Source: Georgenia sp. M64
GTDB taxonomy: Bacteria; Actinomycetota; Actinomycetes; Actinomycetales; Actinomycetaceae
Length of the DNA stretch: 64,000 bases
Reading direction: 5' to 3'
NCBI RefSeq assembly: GCF_038049925.1
Contig: NZ_CP145809.1
Span: 3,382,599 to 3,446,598, forward strand
The position numbers were made by a program, and so were the translations under genes. The notes under the pieces were generated by a model that saw only the letters and a list, made by a program, of their open reading frames with translations, did not search any database and had not been told where the DNA came from. Below are positions 25,606 to 33,016 of the stretch, one piece after another; the stretch's first letter is position 1, and each line of letters starts with the position of its first letter.

Positions 25606-25746
25606 ATGACCGCGAAGCACGGCAAGGGCCCCGGGCCGGACGAGGGCCAGCGGCCGGCCCGGCGCGGGGTGGTGCTCACCCTGCTGGGGATCGGTCTGGT
25701 CGCCGCGGCTTACGTGGTGACGATCGTGGTCATGGTGGTGCGGTGA
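25606..25746 (+). CDS. 46-residue single-helix membrane protein
   Basis: ATG start behind TTAGGAG. A charged head (TAKHGKGPGPDEGQRPARR) is followed by one hydrophobic helix (GVVLTLLGIGLVAAAYVVTIVV). It lies 64 nt behind the CDF exporter and overlaps the next start (GTGA). It may be an accessory subunit of the exporter; the role is unknown. Confidence 0.55.
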   Translation: MTAKHGKGPGPDEGQRPARRGVVLTLLGIGLVAAAYVVTIVVMVVR

Positions 25747-25835
25747 CGCGGCCCAAACGGACCGCGGCCTCATGGCGGCGCCGCAAGGCGGTCATCGCGT
25801 CGTCCAGTGCTGTCCTCGTCGGGTCGAGCACGTAG
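25743..25835 (+). pseudogene. truncated gene, perhaps an lspA remnant
   Basis: A GTG overlaps the previous stop (GTGA) and opens only 30 codons: a basic head (TRPKRTAASWRRRKA) and the start of a hydrophobic segment (VIASSSAVLVG) before a stop. This is what the N-terminus of signal peptidase II looks like, and lspA often follows CDF/Cd genes in actinobacteria and other Gram-positives. The rest is missing, so it is probably a deletion remnant. Low certainty. Confidence 0.3.
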
Positions 25836-26017
25836 AGGTCGTGAAGACGTCCAGATATAGGCCTGGGACGGGAGTTCTTGCATCGACTGAACTCCCCGGT
25901 GGTTGCAGGTCCGATACGCAGGGGTGCCAGTAAGTAGGGCTGATCGGCGCCCATTTTCTTGTCTCGCGCCCCGGGGCGAGGCGGTCCCCTATCGGTGTCC
26001 CTGTGTGCGGGGCAGGT

Positions 26018-27466
26018 TCACGCCGCGCAGCAGGAGAGCTTGGCGATGTCGGTGGTGAAGGCCTGCGCGGTGAGCTTGAGGCCTTCGGCCATGGTCAGGT
26101 AGGGGCTCCAGAGGTTGGCGACCTGGCTGGTGGTCATGCCGGCCTCGAGCATGTAGACCCCGGCGGCGGCGAGGTCGCCGGCGTCCTGGGCCAGGGCGGT
26201 AATGCCGATGATGCGGCCGGTGTCGGCGTCGGTGACCATCTTGATGAACCCGCGGGTGTCGCGGTTGACGATCGCGCGTGGGACGTGCGCGAGTGACAGG
26301 ACACGGCTGTCGTAGCGGATCCCGGCAGCGGAGGCCTGCCGTTCGGTCATCCCGACGGCGGCCAGGGCGGGGCTGGTGAACACGACCCGGGGCAGGTGGC
26401 GGTAGTCGACCTCGAGGCCGGCGCCGGTGAGGGCGTTGTCGGCGACGAGGGCGCCGTGGGCCGCGGCGACGTACACGAACTGACGGTGGGCGGTGACGTC
26501 ACCGGCAGCCCAGACGCGCGGGTTGGTGCTGCGCAGATGGCTGTCGACGACCACCTCGCCGTGGTCGCCGGTGCGCACGTCGACGGTGTCGAGACCGAGC
26601 GTGGCGGTGACCGGGCGGCGCCCGGTGGCGACGAGTACCTCGGCCGCCCGGAGTTCCTGTGAGCCGTCAGTGGTGGTGGCAGTGACCGTGACCTCGCCGG
26701 TGGCCGGGTCGCGGCGGACCGCGCTGGGCACCGCGCCGCGGATGATCTGGATGCCTTCGTCCGTGAAGATCTCATCCAGGGCGGTGGACGCCTCGGGTTC
26801 TTCCTGGGACGCCAGCCGTGAGCGGACCAGCATGGTGACCCGGACGCCGAGCCGAGCGAAGAGCTGGGCCTGCTCCATCGCGACGTAGCCGCCGCCGATG
26901 ACCAGCAGCGACTCCGGGACGTGGTCCAGTTCCATCGCGGTGGTCGAGGTCAGGTAACCGGCCTCCTGCAGGCCGGGGACCGGCGGCGCCCAGGGCCTGG
27001 AGCCGGTGGCGATGAGGTAGTGCGCGGCCCGGACCGTCTCCACCGTGCCGTCAGGGCCGGTGACGCGCAGTGCCGGCTCGCTGGGTGTGCCGACGAACGT
27101 GGCGTCCCCGGGGTGGAGATCCCATCCGTACTCGGTGGCCAGGTCCAGGTACTTCTCGCCACGCAGTGACCCGACGAGCCGATCCTTGCCGGCGATCAAG
27201 GCGGGCATGTCGACCGGCCGGACTTCGGGGAGCGGCAGGCCGGGGAACCGGGAGGCGTCGAGTGTGACGTGGCGGGCCTCGGCGGTCGCGAGCAAGGCCT
27301 TAGAGGGCACGCACCCGGTGTTCACGCAGGTACCGCCGACGGTGCCACGCTCGATCATCACCACCCGTCTGCCGAGGCTGGTGGCGCGGATCGCGGCCGC
27401 GAACGCCGCCCCACCGGACCCGATCATTGCCAGGTCATACGACCTGCTGTTAGCCGTTGCCGTCAT
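26018..27466 (-). CDS. merA: mercuric reductase
   Basis: 482 residues. FAD motif GSGGAAFAAAI, the redox pair GTCVNTGCVPSK, NADPH motif VIGGGYVAMEQAQLFARLG, and the C-terminal pair KLSCCAA that passes Hg(II) to the active site. All needed residues for Hg(II) to Hg(0) reduction are present; the N-terminal NmerA domain is absent, as in many short MerA proteins. The start at 27466 has AAGGAGGAG 5 nt upstream. There is no merT/merP/merB in the window. A MerR-family gene is divergent. Confidence 0.93.
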   Translation of the reverse strand: MTATANSRSYDLAMIGSGGAAFAAAIRATSLGRRVVMIERGTVGGTCVNTGCVPSKALLATAEARHVTLDASRFPGLPLPEVRPVDMPALIAGKDRLVGSLRGEKYLDLATEYGWDLHPGDATFVGTPSEPALRVTGPDGTVETVRAAHYLIATGSRPWAPPVPGLQEAGYLTSTTAMELDHVPESLLVIGGGYVAMEQAQLFARLGVRVTMLVRSRLASQEEPEASTALDEIFTDEGIQIIRGAVPSAVRRDPATGEVTVTATTTDGSQELRAAEVLVATGRRPVTATLGLDTVDVRTGDHGEVVVDSHLRSTNPRVWAAGDVTAHRQFVYVAAAHGALVADNALTGAGLEVDYRHLPRVVFTSPALAAVGMTERQASAAGIRYDSRVLSLAHVPRAIVNRDTRGFIKMVTDADTGRIIGITALAQDAGDLAAAGVYMLEAGMTTSQVANLWSPYLTMAEGLKLTAQAFTTDIAKLSCCAA

Positions 27467-27494
27467 GAACTCCTCCTTCATCGCCCTCAGGATC

Positions 27495-27518
27495 GACCTT
27501 CCAGTGCACTGGAAGGTC
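27495..27518. promoter_or_regulatory. MerR-type operator/promoter between merA and merR
   Basis: GACCTTCCAGTGCACTGGAAGGTC is a perfect 24-bp palindrome. On the minus strand TTGACC overlaps it as a -35 element, with 19 bp to CGATCC in the -10 position: the over-long spacer typical of promoters twisted open by MerR-family activators. It sits about 30 nt upstream of merA and 20 nt upstream of merR. Confidence 0.8.
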
Positions 27519-27537
27519 AAGGGGGAGAATGAGTGGC

Positions 27538-27927
27538 ATGCGGATCGGTGAGGTGGCTCGGGCGTCGGGCACGACGAGCAAGACCCTGCGGTACTACGAG
27601 GAGGTCGGGCTGCTACCCGCCGCGGACCGCACCCCGGCGGGCTACCGGGACTACGGCGCCGAGGTGCTCGACCGGCTGGACTTCATCCGCCGGGGGCAAG
27701 CGGCCGGGCTGACCCTGGCCCAGATCGGTCAGGTGCTGGACATCCGCGACCGGGGGCAGGCCCCCTGCCGGCACGTCACCGACCTGCTCGACACCCGCCT
27801 TGATGTGATCGACCGGCAACTCGCCGAGCTCGCGCAGCTACGCACCACGATCGCCGACCTGCGCGAGGACGCCGCCGCCGGCGACCCGGCCACGTGCTCC
27901 CCCGAGGATGTCTGCCGCTACCTGTGA
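27538..27927 (+). CDS. merR: MerR-family metal-responsive regulator
   Basis: 129 residues. N-terminal HTH (MRIGEVARASGTTSKTLRYYEEVGLLPAADR), dimer helix, then Cys at PCRHVTDLLD and the C-terminal pair TCSPEDVCRYL. Three Cys in these places occur in both the Hg(II) sensor MerR and the Zn/Cd/Pb sensors of the ZntR group. Divergence from merA favours mercury. The ATG at 27538 is chosen over 27529 because it is spaced properly from GGGGGAG. Confidence 0.85.
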   Translation: MRIGEVARASGTTSKTLRYYEEVGLLPAADRTPAGYRDYGAEVLDRLDFIRRGQAAGLTLAQIGQVLDIRDRGQAPCRHVTDLLDTRLDVIDRQLAELAQLRTTIADLREDAAAGDPATCSPEDVCRYL

Positions 27928-28109
27928 CACCGAAGTTCACGGGCCCGTGGCAGCGCATGGCGGCCCACTCTGTTGCGTTGGGGTGTTAGACCTTTCGCAA
28001 CGGTTCTGTTGCGCGGGGTGCACCCTATCGCGACGCCTATTCCTCCGGCCTGCCGTCGGCCGCTGTCCCGGTGAAGGATCCCCTTGCGGGCATGCGATCT
28101 GGGCTGACG

Positions 28110-28150
28110 CCTGTGACCGAGTGTTCAGTGCACGCTGTATAGTTCAGTCC
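28110..28150 (+). promoter_or_regulatory. promoter/operator of intact cmtR-cadD
   Basis: TATAGT lies 7 nt before the ATG, preceded by a GTTCAGTGCACGCTG stretch with partial dyad symmetry and followed by GTTCAG. The layout implies a leaderless mRNA with the repressor site over the promoter. Confidence 0.5.
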
Positions 28151-28510
28151 ATGCTGACTATTACTTCGCGTCTCGAGGTGATGAACCGCCTGGGTCGTGC
28201 AATGGCCGACCCCACTCGATCCCGGATCATCTTGACCCTGCTCGACCATCCCGCTTACCCGGCGGAACTGGCCCGAGATCTGGACCTGACACGCCCGAAC
28301 GTGTCCAACCACCTGGCATGCCTGCGCGATTGCGGGATCGTCGTCTCCGAGCCCGAGGGCCGTCGGACACGATATGAGATCGCCGATTCGCACCTGGCGC
28401 AGGCGCTGACGGCACTGGTCGATGCCACCCTGGCAGTGGACGAAGACGCCCCGTGCATCGATCCCGCCTGCTCGCTTCCCGGATGCGACGCAGCTGGGGA
28501 GGGCGCATGA
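28151..28510 (+). CDS. cmtR: CmtR-type Cd/Pb-sensing repressor
   Basis: 119 residues, ArsR/SmtB family. The recognition helix carries CLRDC, equivalent to Cys57/Cys61 of mycobacterial CmtR, and the C-terminus has several Cys (APCIDPACSLPGC) including an equivalent of Cys102. Cd(II) or Pb(II) bound there releases DNA. Its stop overlaps the cadD start (ATGA). It is the undamaged counterpart of the split gene at 10254/24038. Confidence 0.9.
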   Translation: MLTITSRLEVMNRLGRAMADPTRSRIILTLLDHPAYPAELARDLDLTRPNVSNHLACLRDCGIVVSEPEGRRTRYEIADSHLAQALTALVDATLAVDEDAPCIDPACSLPGCDAAGEGA

Positions 28511-29109
28511 ACCTCACCTCGGTCTTGCAGGCGATGGGCCTGTTCGCAGCGACCAACATCGACGACATCATCGTGCTCTCCCTCTTCTTCGCGCGAGGGG
28601 CAGGCCAGCGCGGCACTACCGCCCGCATTCTGGCCGGCCAGTACCTCGGATTCGCCGGCATCCTCGGTGCCGCGGTCCTGGTGACCATCGGCGCCGGAGC
28701 ATTCCTGCCCTCGGCAGCCATCCCGTACTTCGGTCTCATCCCTCTGGGCCTCGGCCTCCGGGCCGCATGGCAGGCCTGGCGCGGAGACGATGACGACGAT
28801 GACGACGAGGCCAAGGTTGCCGGCAAGAAGGTCGGCGTGTGGACAGTCGCAGGCGTCACCCTTGCCAACGGCGGCGACAACATCGGCGTCTACACCCCTG
28901 TCTTCCTCAGCGTGGAACCTCTCGCAGTAGTCGCCTACTGCATCGTCTTCCTCGCGCTCGTCGCGGTCCTGGTGGCCCTGGCAAAGTTCGTCGCCACCCG
29001 CCCCCCGATCGCCGAAGTGCTCGAACGCTGGGAGCACATCCTCTTCCCCATCGTTCTCATCGGCCTCGGCATCGTGATCCTCGTCAGCGGCGGAGCCTTC
29101 GGACTCTGA
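28507..29109 (+). CDS. cadD: CadD-type cadmium resistance transporter (copy 2)
   Basis: 200 residues, six helices, with LFAATNIDDIIVLSLFFARG, an Asp run (GDDDDDDDEAKV) and ANGGDNIGVYTPVF. It is closely similar to the copy at 7681-8286. It is translationally coupled to cmtR and is the last gene before the right end of the transposon. The cmtR-cadD pair and the split cmtR-ATPase-cadD set at the other end look like the products of one duplication. Confidence 0.88.
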   Translation: MNLTSVLQAMGLFAATNIDDIIVLSLFFARGAGQRGTTARILAGQYLGFAGILGAAVLVTIGAGAFLPSAAIPYFGLIPLGLGLRAAWQAWRGDDDDDDDEAKVAGKKVGVWTVAGVTLANGGDNIGVYTPVFLSVEPLAVVAYCIVFLALVAVLVALAKFVATRPPIAEVLERWEHILFPIVLIGLGIVILVSGGAFGL

Positions 29110-29210
29110 CGTAGCGGCAGCGATCCAAACGGCCCCGACCGGGCGCACCCCTCTCGGTTCAGACCGCGACACCTACCTGCAGCCAGTCCTGCGTGATCGC
29201 GGCAACAAGA

Positions 29211-29259
29211 CCGCCACGGAGCGCTGCAAAAACGCCGCCACCAAGCGAACGAAGCCACA
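29211..29259 (-). repeat. right terminal inverted repeat of the transposon
   Basis: Read inward it starts TGTGGCTTCG and matches the left end at 36 of 49 positions with both TGGCGG motifs in register (20-25, 44-49). Confidence 0.88.
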
Positions 29260-29951
29260 GCCGGGTCGTCACCGATGAGGCTCTCGGCGGTGTCGTGTGG
29301 GTCGACGCCCAGGGCCCGGACGTTCCGGGCCTCCTCGGCGGCGGCGTCGAAGGGCCGGCGCAGGACGTCGAGGTAGGTGTCAGCCTCGGCGGCCATGCTC
29401 TGCCGGACCTCGCGGCGGATTCGGTCGTGCATCCGGCCGCGCTCGTTGTCGATGGCGCGGCGGGCCCCGACGCGCACGGCGTTGTCGAGGACGTGGGCGG
29501 CGTACTGCTCGGGGGTGAGGTCGAGGAGCCGGGCGGGCGTCTCGGTCTCGGCGGGGTTGACCGCGAGCAGGGCCCGGTAGCGGGCGGCGGCCGTGACCGT
29601 GCAGCCCTCGGCCTCCAGTGCCGCGATCAGGCCGTCCACGTTGGCGATGGGCGCCGCGGGGGCGTCGGAGAGGTCGACCTCGCCGGCCTTGGCCACGGGC
29701 GCGGACCGGCGCACTGCACCCGTGGGCGGGTTCAGGGGGACGCGGATGCGGTCGATCAGGCGCCGGGTGACGGCGTTGTCGAGGAACTCCGGCGTGGTCT
29801 CGGAGGGGCTGACGAACTCCCCGGGCGCCTTCTTCGCGGACGGGGCGCTGTACGGGCCTTCCCCGGGGCCGGCCGGGCGGGGCTTGAGCCACACGGCACG
29901 GCGGACGACGTAGACGTCCTGGTGCGTGGGGGTGGCGGTCTTGGTGGGCAT
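29260..29951 (-). pseudogene. N-terminal part of the interrupted satellite gene
   Basis: The ATG at 29951 has GAAAGGAA about 10 nt upstream. About 229 codons follow before the transposon: a Pro/Lys-rich head (MPTKTATPTHQDVYVVRRAVWLKPRP), then mostly charged helices (DNAVRVGARRAIDNERGRMH, RREVRQSMAAEADTYLDVLRRPFDAA). The first 7 bp (29260-29266, GCCGGGT) are the target duplication. Its remainder is at 4209-4549. The intact product would have 341 residues; family unknown, possibly a structural or scaffold-like protein given the cement gene downstream. Confidence 0.85.
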
Positions 29952-30007
29952 GGGGGTGGTTCCTTTCGGTTCGTCCGGTCGGGCGCCGGCTCGGGTTGGG
30001 GTGGGGG

Positions 30008-30355
30008 TCACGAGGCTTGCTCCTGGTCGCCGTCGTCGTCGGTCCAGCGGGAGGAGGTGGGGCCGCTGGGGAGGGCCGCGGGGACACCGGCCCAGGTGCC
30101 GCCGTCCTCGCGGTAGGTGGTGGCGTAGCTGGTGCAGCGGTCGAGGGCGTCGCAGGCGCGACGGCAGGCACTGGCGGCCCAGGCGGCGTCGTCGGGGTCG
30201 TCGGAGGTCCACAGGGGCCCGGCGTCAGGGTGCAGGCAGGGCACGGCGTGGCCGGCGTCGACGGCGGCCGCGAGGTGCTCCACGAGAGCGAGGTGCGCGG
30301 CGGCCTTCGCACGGGCGTAGGCCGCGCGCGGGCTCAGGGTCTGCGGGGTCGTCAC
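30008..30355 (-). CDS. WhiB-like Fe-S transcription factor
   Basis: 115 residues. GPLWTSDDPDDAAWAASACRRACDALDRCTSYA matches the WhiB-like core: an early Cys (AVPCLHPDAG), an aromatic/acidic stretch, then clustered Cys. The cluster spacing is CxxxCxxxxxC, while the family normally has CxxCxxxxxC, so cluster binding may be altered. Actinophages and integrated elements often carry such genes to control host or element transcription. It overlaps the methyltransferase stop by 4 nt and precedes the interrupted 341-residue gene. Confidence 0.72.
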   Translation of the reverse strand: MTTPQTLSPRAAYARAKAAAHLALVEHLAAAVDAGHAVPCLHPDAGPLWTSDDPDDAAWAASACRRACDALDRCTSYATTYREDGGTWAGVPAALPSGPTSSRWTDDDGDQEQAS

Positions 30356-31050
30356 GCGGCGGGCCTCTCGCGGTCGGTCCGGGGGCGGTACATCAGCGGG
30401 TGGCGGGGGTGGGGACGGAAACGCTCCTGCATGTCGACGGTGAACTCTGGGCGGTGCAGCAGGGGGCCCGTGGGGTCGTTGGGGTCCTCACCGAAGTAGA
30501 GATCGCTCGGCCCGATGACGAGGAGGCCGTAGTCGGGCATGGTCGCGCCGAGCTCGGCCGCGAGCGCGTGGCGGCCGTCGGGGTTGAGGTGGCGCCACAT
30601 GTTGGCGCAGAAGGCGAGGTGGCACGGGTCGGGGATGAGGCCGGCCGGTGCGTTGAGGTCGGCCACGGTGAAGTCGATGCGGTCGAGCACGCGGGGCTTG
30701 ACTTGCCAGGTGGCCGTGTCGACGCGGGTGAGGTAGCGCTCGGCCATGTCGCGGGTCAGGATCCCCTCACGCAGCAGGGCGCGGGCTACCTCGCCGTCTG
30801 TGAGCACGCCGGTGCGGGCCTGGGCGATGAGGTCGGGGTCGACGTCCGTGGCGGTGACGGTGAAGTCGTGGCGGTAGCAGTAGTGCTCGAGGAGCATGGC
30901 GATCGAGTAGGGCTCGCGGCCGGTGGCGCAGCCGCCGGAGAACACGCGGAGGTGCGTGGGGCCGCCGGCTCGGGGGTGGGGCATTGCCTTGACGGCGTTG
31001 GACAGTGGCCCCCACAGGTCGAGACGGCGGAAGAGCTTGGTGTTGGCCAT
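30352..31050 (-). CDS. CheR-like SAM methyltransferase
   Basis: 232 residues. FSGGCATGREPYSIAMLL is the SAM-binding motif of the CheR family (usually SAGCSTGEEPYS), with TATDVDPDLIAQAR as the acidic loop and LAFCANMWRHLNPDGRHALAAEL plus GLLVIGPSDLYF as the CheR C-terminal strands. Without chemotaxis genes nearby, the substrate is open. ATG at 31050 touches the stop of the next gene and its own stop overlaps the WhiB start, so the genes are tightly coupled. Confidence 0.75.
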   Translation of the reverse strand: MANTKLFRRLDLWGPLSNAVKAMPHPRAGGPTHLRVFSGGCATGREPYSIAMLLEHYCYRHDFTVTATDVDPDLIAQARTGVLTDGEVARALLREGILTRDMAERYLTRVDTATWQVKPRVLDRIDFTVADLNAPAGLIPDPCHLAFCANMWRHLNPDGRHALAAELGATMPDYGLLVIGPSDLYFGEDPNDPTGPLLHRPEFTVDMQERFRPHPRHPLMYRPRTDRERPAA

Positions 31051-31772
31051 CAGCGCACCGCCAGGTAGCCGGCGAAGTTGAGGGCCCGCCAGTAGGTGTC
31101 GACGTGGGTGAAGCCGGCGGCGCGGAGGAGCTCGCGGTTCCACGCGTCGGTGACCGGGACGAGGACGCCCTCGAGGCTGGCGGCCTTGCGGGCGATCGCG
31201 TCGGCGCTGTAGCCGTGGGCGCCCTTCATCGCGTGGTAGGTCTCGGTGAGGGCCTGGTCGAGGTGGTGGTCGTCGCCGAGAACCTTCTCGACCAGGAGCA
31301 GCGCACCGCCGGGCATGAGGGCGTCGTGGGCGCGGGTGAGGATCGCGTGGCGGTACTCGATCGGGGTGAACTGCAGCGTGAGGACGGACAGGATCACCGC
31401 GGCGGGAGCGTCGTCAGGGAAGTCGTGGCGCAGGTCGGTGGCGCGGACCTCGCACGCCCCGGCGTCGACGTACTCGGCCAGGGTCTCGGCGGCCGCGGCG
31501 CGCATCGGTGCCGAGGTGTCGACGGCGACGTAGGAGCGCTGGTGGCCGAGCGCCTGAGCGATCGGGGCGAGGGCGCGGCCACGGGAGCAGCCGAGGTCCA
31601 CGACACGACCGGCGGGCTGGGCGCGGGCGTAGCGGACGGCGAGCGCGGTGGTGAGGTCGCGCATGGTGTCGTGGGCGGGGATCGAGCGGGAGAGCATGTC
31701 GTCGAAGGCGTCGGTGACGGCTTGGTCGAAGGTCCAGGGCCCGGCGGGGGTGATGGTGTCGAGGATGCTCAC
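31050..31772 (-). CDS. CmoA-like class I SAM methyltransferase
   Basis: 240 residues, GTG start overlapping the previous stop (GTGA). SAM motif VVDLGCSRGRALAPI, acidic loop VAVDTSAPM, and ILSVLTLQFTPIEYRHAIL plus PGGALLLVEKVL, which resemble CmoA (carboxy-SAM synthase of tRNA wobble uridine modification). It could modify tRNA, DNA or a small molecule. The pairing of two methyltransferases in one satellite operon is unusual; host-defence evasion is one possibility. Confidence 0.75.
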   Translation of the reverse strand: MSILDTITPAGPWTFDQAVTDAFDDMLSRSIPAHDTMRDLTTALAVRYARAQPAGRVVDLGCSRGRALAPIAQALGHQRSYVAVDTSAPMRAAAAETLAEYVDAGACEVRATDLRHDFPDDAPAAVILSVLTLQFTPIEYRHAILTRAHDALMPGGALLLVEKVLGDDHHLDQALTETYHAMKGAHGYSADAIARKAASLEGVLVPVTDAWNRELLRAAGFTHVDTYWRALNFAGYLAVR

Positions 31773-32029
31773 GCTGCCCCCGTGACCGTGGGGAGGTCGG
31801 CGCTCGCGGGCAGCAGGTCGCGGCCTCGGGCGGTGTGGGGCTTGCACACCGGGCACGGGATCGGGCGGCCCTGGGCGTCCTGGCCGAGCCAACCGCGGCC
31901 GCGGCCGCCGGTGATGCCCATGCACACGTGCACGGTGGCGAGGTCGAAGCCCTCGGGCACGAGCTCGCCGTCGCGGTCTCGTCGTAGGCCGTCGGTGCGG
32001 GTCATCGCGGCACTCCTCTCGGTGGTCAT
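31769..32029 (-). CDS. small protein with zinc-ribbon-like Cys
   Basis: 86 residues (or 78 from the second ATG). VHVCMGITGGRGRGWLGQD and PIPCPVCKPHTARG place one Cys, then CPVC, suggesting one zinc site. It overlaps the methyltransferase start and begins 3 nt after the HTH gene's stop. No family recognised. Confidence 0.55.
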   Translation of the reverse strand: MTTERSAAMTRTDGLRRDRDGELVPEGFDLATVHVCMGITGGRGRGWLGQDAQGRPIPCPVCKPHTARGRDLLPASADLPTVTGAA

Positions 32030-32032
32030 GGT

Positions 32033-33016
32033 TCAGGCGACCTCTGACACGAGCTCGCGCTCGCGGTGCCATTGGAGGTCGTCGGCGCTGAGGTGGCCGC
32101 TGACGTCCTCGGGGGCGCGCTGGCCGGCCTTGAAGTCGCCGCGGCAGGGCGCGCAGACGGCGGTGTCGAGGTAGTGCACGCCGTGGTGCGGGCAGAGCAT
32201 GCTCGCCCCGGTCGTGGTGCGGGTGGTGGGGCGCGGGGGGCCGTCAGCGACGAAGCCGCGCAGGACGGAGCGGAGGTAGGCGGCGGGGTTGACGGCCCGG
32301 TCCAGCTCGCGGCGGCGGCGGTCGAGGACGGCGGCCAGGGCATCGGGCTCCCACCCGGCGCCGTCGAGGGTGGCGGCGTGCTCGGCTGCGACGCGGCCGG
32401 CGCCGTCGAGGGTGGCGGCGGCAGGCTGGGCGAGGATCACCGCGGCGAGCTCGTCGGCGCGCGACGGCGGAGCCGGAGCGGCCGCGAGCGCCGTGGTGGT
32501 CTCGGGCTCAGCGTCCCATGCATGCATGTTGTTGTTCTCTTTCTCTTTCGTGGCGGGGTACCCCGCCAGGTCCCCCGCCAGGTCCCCCGCCAGGTGGGTG
32601 GCGGGGTACCCCGCCAGGTCCCCCGCCAGGTCCCCCGCCAGGTGGGTGGCGGGGGACCCCGCCAGGTCCTCGCTGGTGGGGGTGGCGGGGTACCCCGCCA
32701 CGTCTGTAGGGGTGGCGGGGTATCCCGCCAGGTGGGGTGCGCACAGGCGCCACCGGGTGACGCGGCCGGGCGCTGCCTCGGCCACGGCGATGAGGCCGGC
32801 GGCCGCGAGCGCGTCGAGGGCGTTGCGGACGTCGCGGCGGCTCAGGCCGGAGACGTCGCCGGCCAAGGTCTGCGCCGAGGGCCAGGCGATCCCCTGCGCG
32901 TCGGCGTAGAGCGTCAGAGCTGCGAGGACGCGGCCCACGGCGTGCGGGCCTATCTGGCGCGTGCTGGGCAGGTCGGCGGCCAGGGCCCAGGCGAGGAGGG
33001 TGTCGCTCTGCCTCAC
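32033..33016 (-). CDS. HTH replication-initiator-type protein with internal repeats
   Basis: 327 residues. The N-terminal 85 residues form a winged helix of the HTH_36/replication-initiator kind (VLAALTLYADAQGIAWPSAQTLA, RRDVRNALDALAAAGLIAV). Residues about 95-155 are an array of LAGYPAT and LAGDLAGD repeats in units of 16, 12 and 10 residues. A C-terminal zinc-like motif (LCPHHGVHYLDTAVCAPCRGD) follows. The repeat-coding DNA holds five near-identical 16-bp palindromes. The gene may start replication of the excised satellite; this is inference. Confidence 0.7.
   Translation of the reverse strand: MRQSDTLLAWALAADLPSTRQIGPHAVGRVLAALTLYADAQGIAWPSAQTLAGDVSGLSRRDVRNALDALAAAGLIAVAEAAPGRVTRWRLCAPHLAGYPATPTDVAGYPATPTSEDLAGSPATHLAGDLAGDLAGYPATHLAGDLAGDLAGYPATKEKENNNMHAWDAEPETTTALAAAPAPPSRADELAAVILAQPAAATLDGAGRVAAEHAATLDGAGWEPDALAAVLDRRRRELDRAVNPAAYLRSVLRGFVADGPPRPTTRTTTGASMLCPHHGVHYLDTAVCAPCRGDFKAGQRAPEDVSGHLSADDLQWHRERELVSEVA
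32552..32729. repeat. array of five 16-bp palindromes, candidate origin or operator
   Basis: GGCGGGGTACCCCGCC occurs at 32552-32567, 32600-32615 and 32684-32699, with one-base variants at 32648-32663 (GGGGACCCC) and 32714-32729 (GGGGTATCCC). Spacings are 48, 48, 36 and 30 bp, all multiples of 3, because the array is inside a coding frame. GTCCCCCGCCAG units fill the gaps. Confidence 0.8.

Larger units (their letters stand above)
4550..29259. mobile_element. 24.7-kb Tn552/Tn402-like metal-resistance transposon
   Basis: Left end 4550-4598 and right end 29211-29259 are inverted repeats that match at 36 of 49 positions without gaps and start TGTG. A 7-bp duplication flanks them. Transposition genes (resolvase 6821-7417, transposase 5416-6813, ATPase 4601-5419) fill the left 3 kb. 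I see no tniQ, so the gene set is that of Tn552 (transposase about 480, ATPase about 271 residues plus recombinase) rather than Tn402. Cargo: cadmium/zinc/cobalt, mercury and copper genes. Removing it restores the interrupted satellite gene in frame. Confidence 0.92.

Noticed and set aside
32552-32729. CRISPR array
   Set aside because: Repeats are palindromes in a coding frame with unequal short spacers and no cas genes; nothing else in the window looks like CRISPR.
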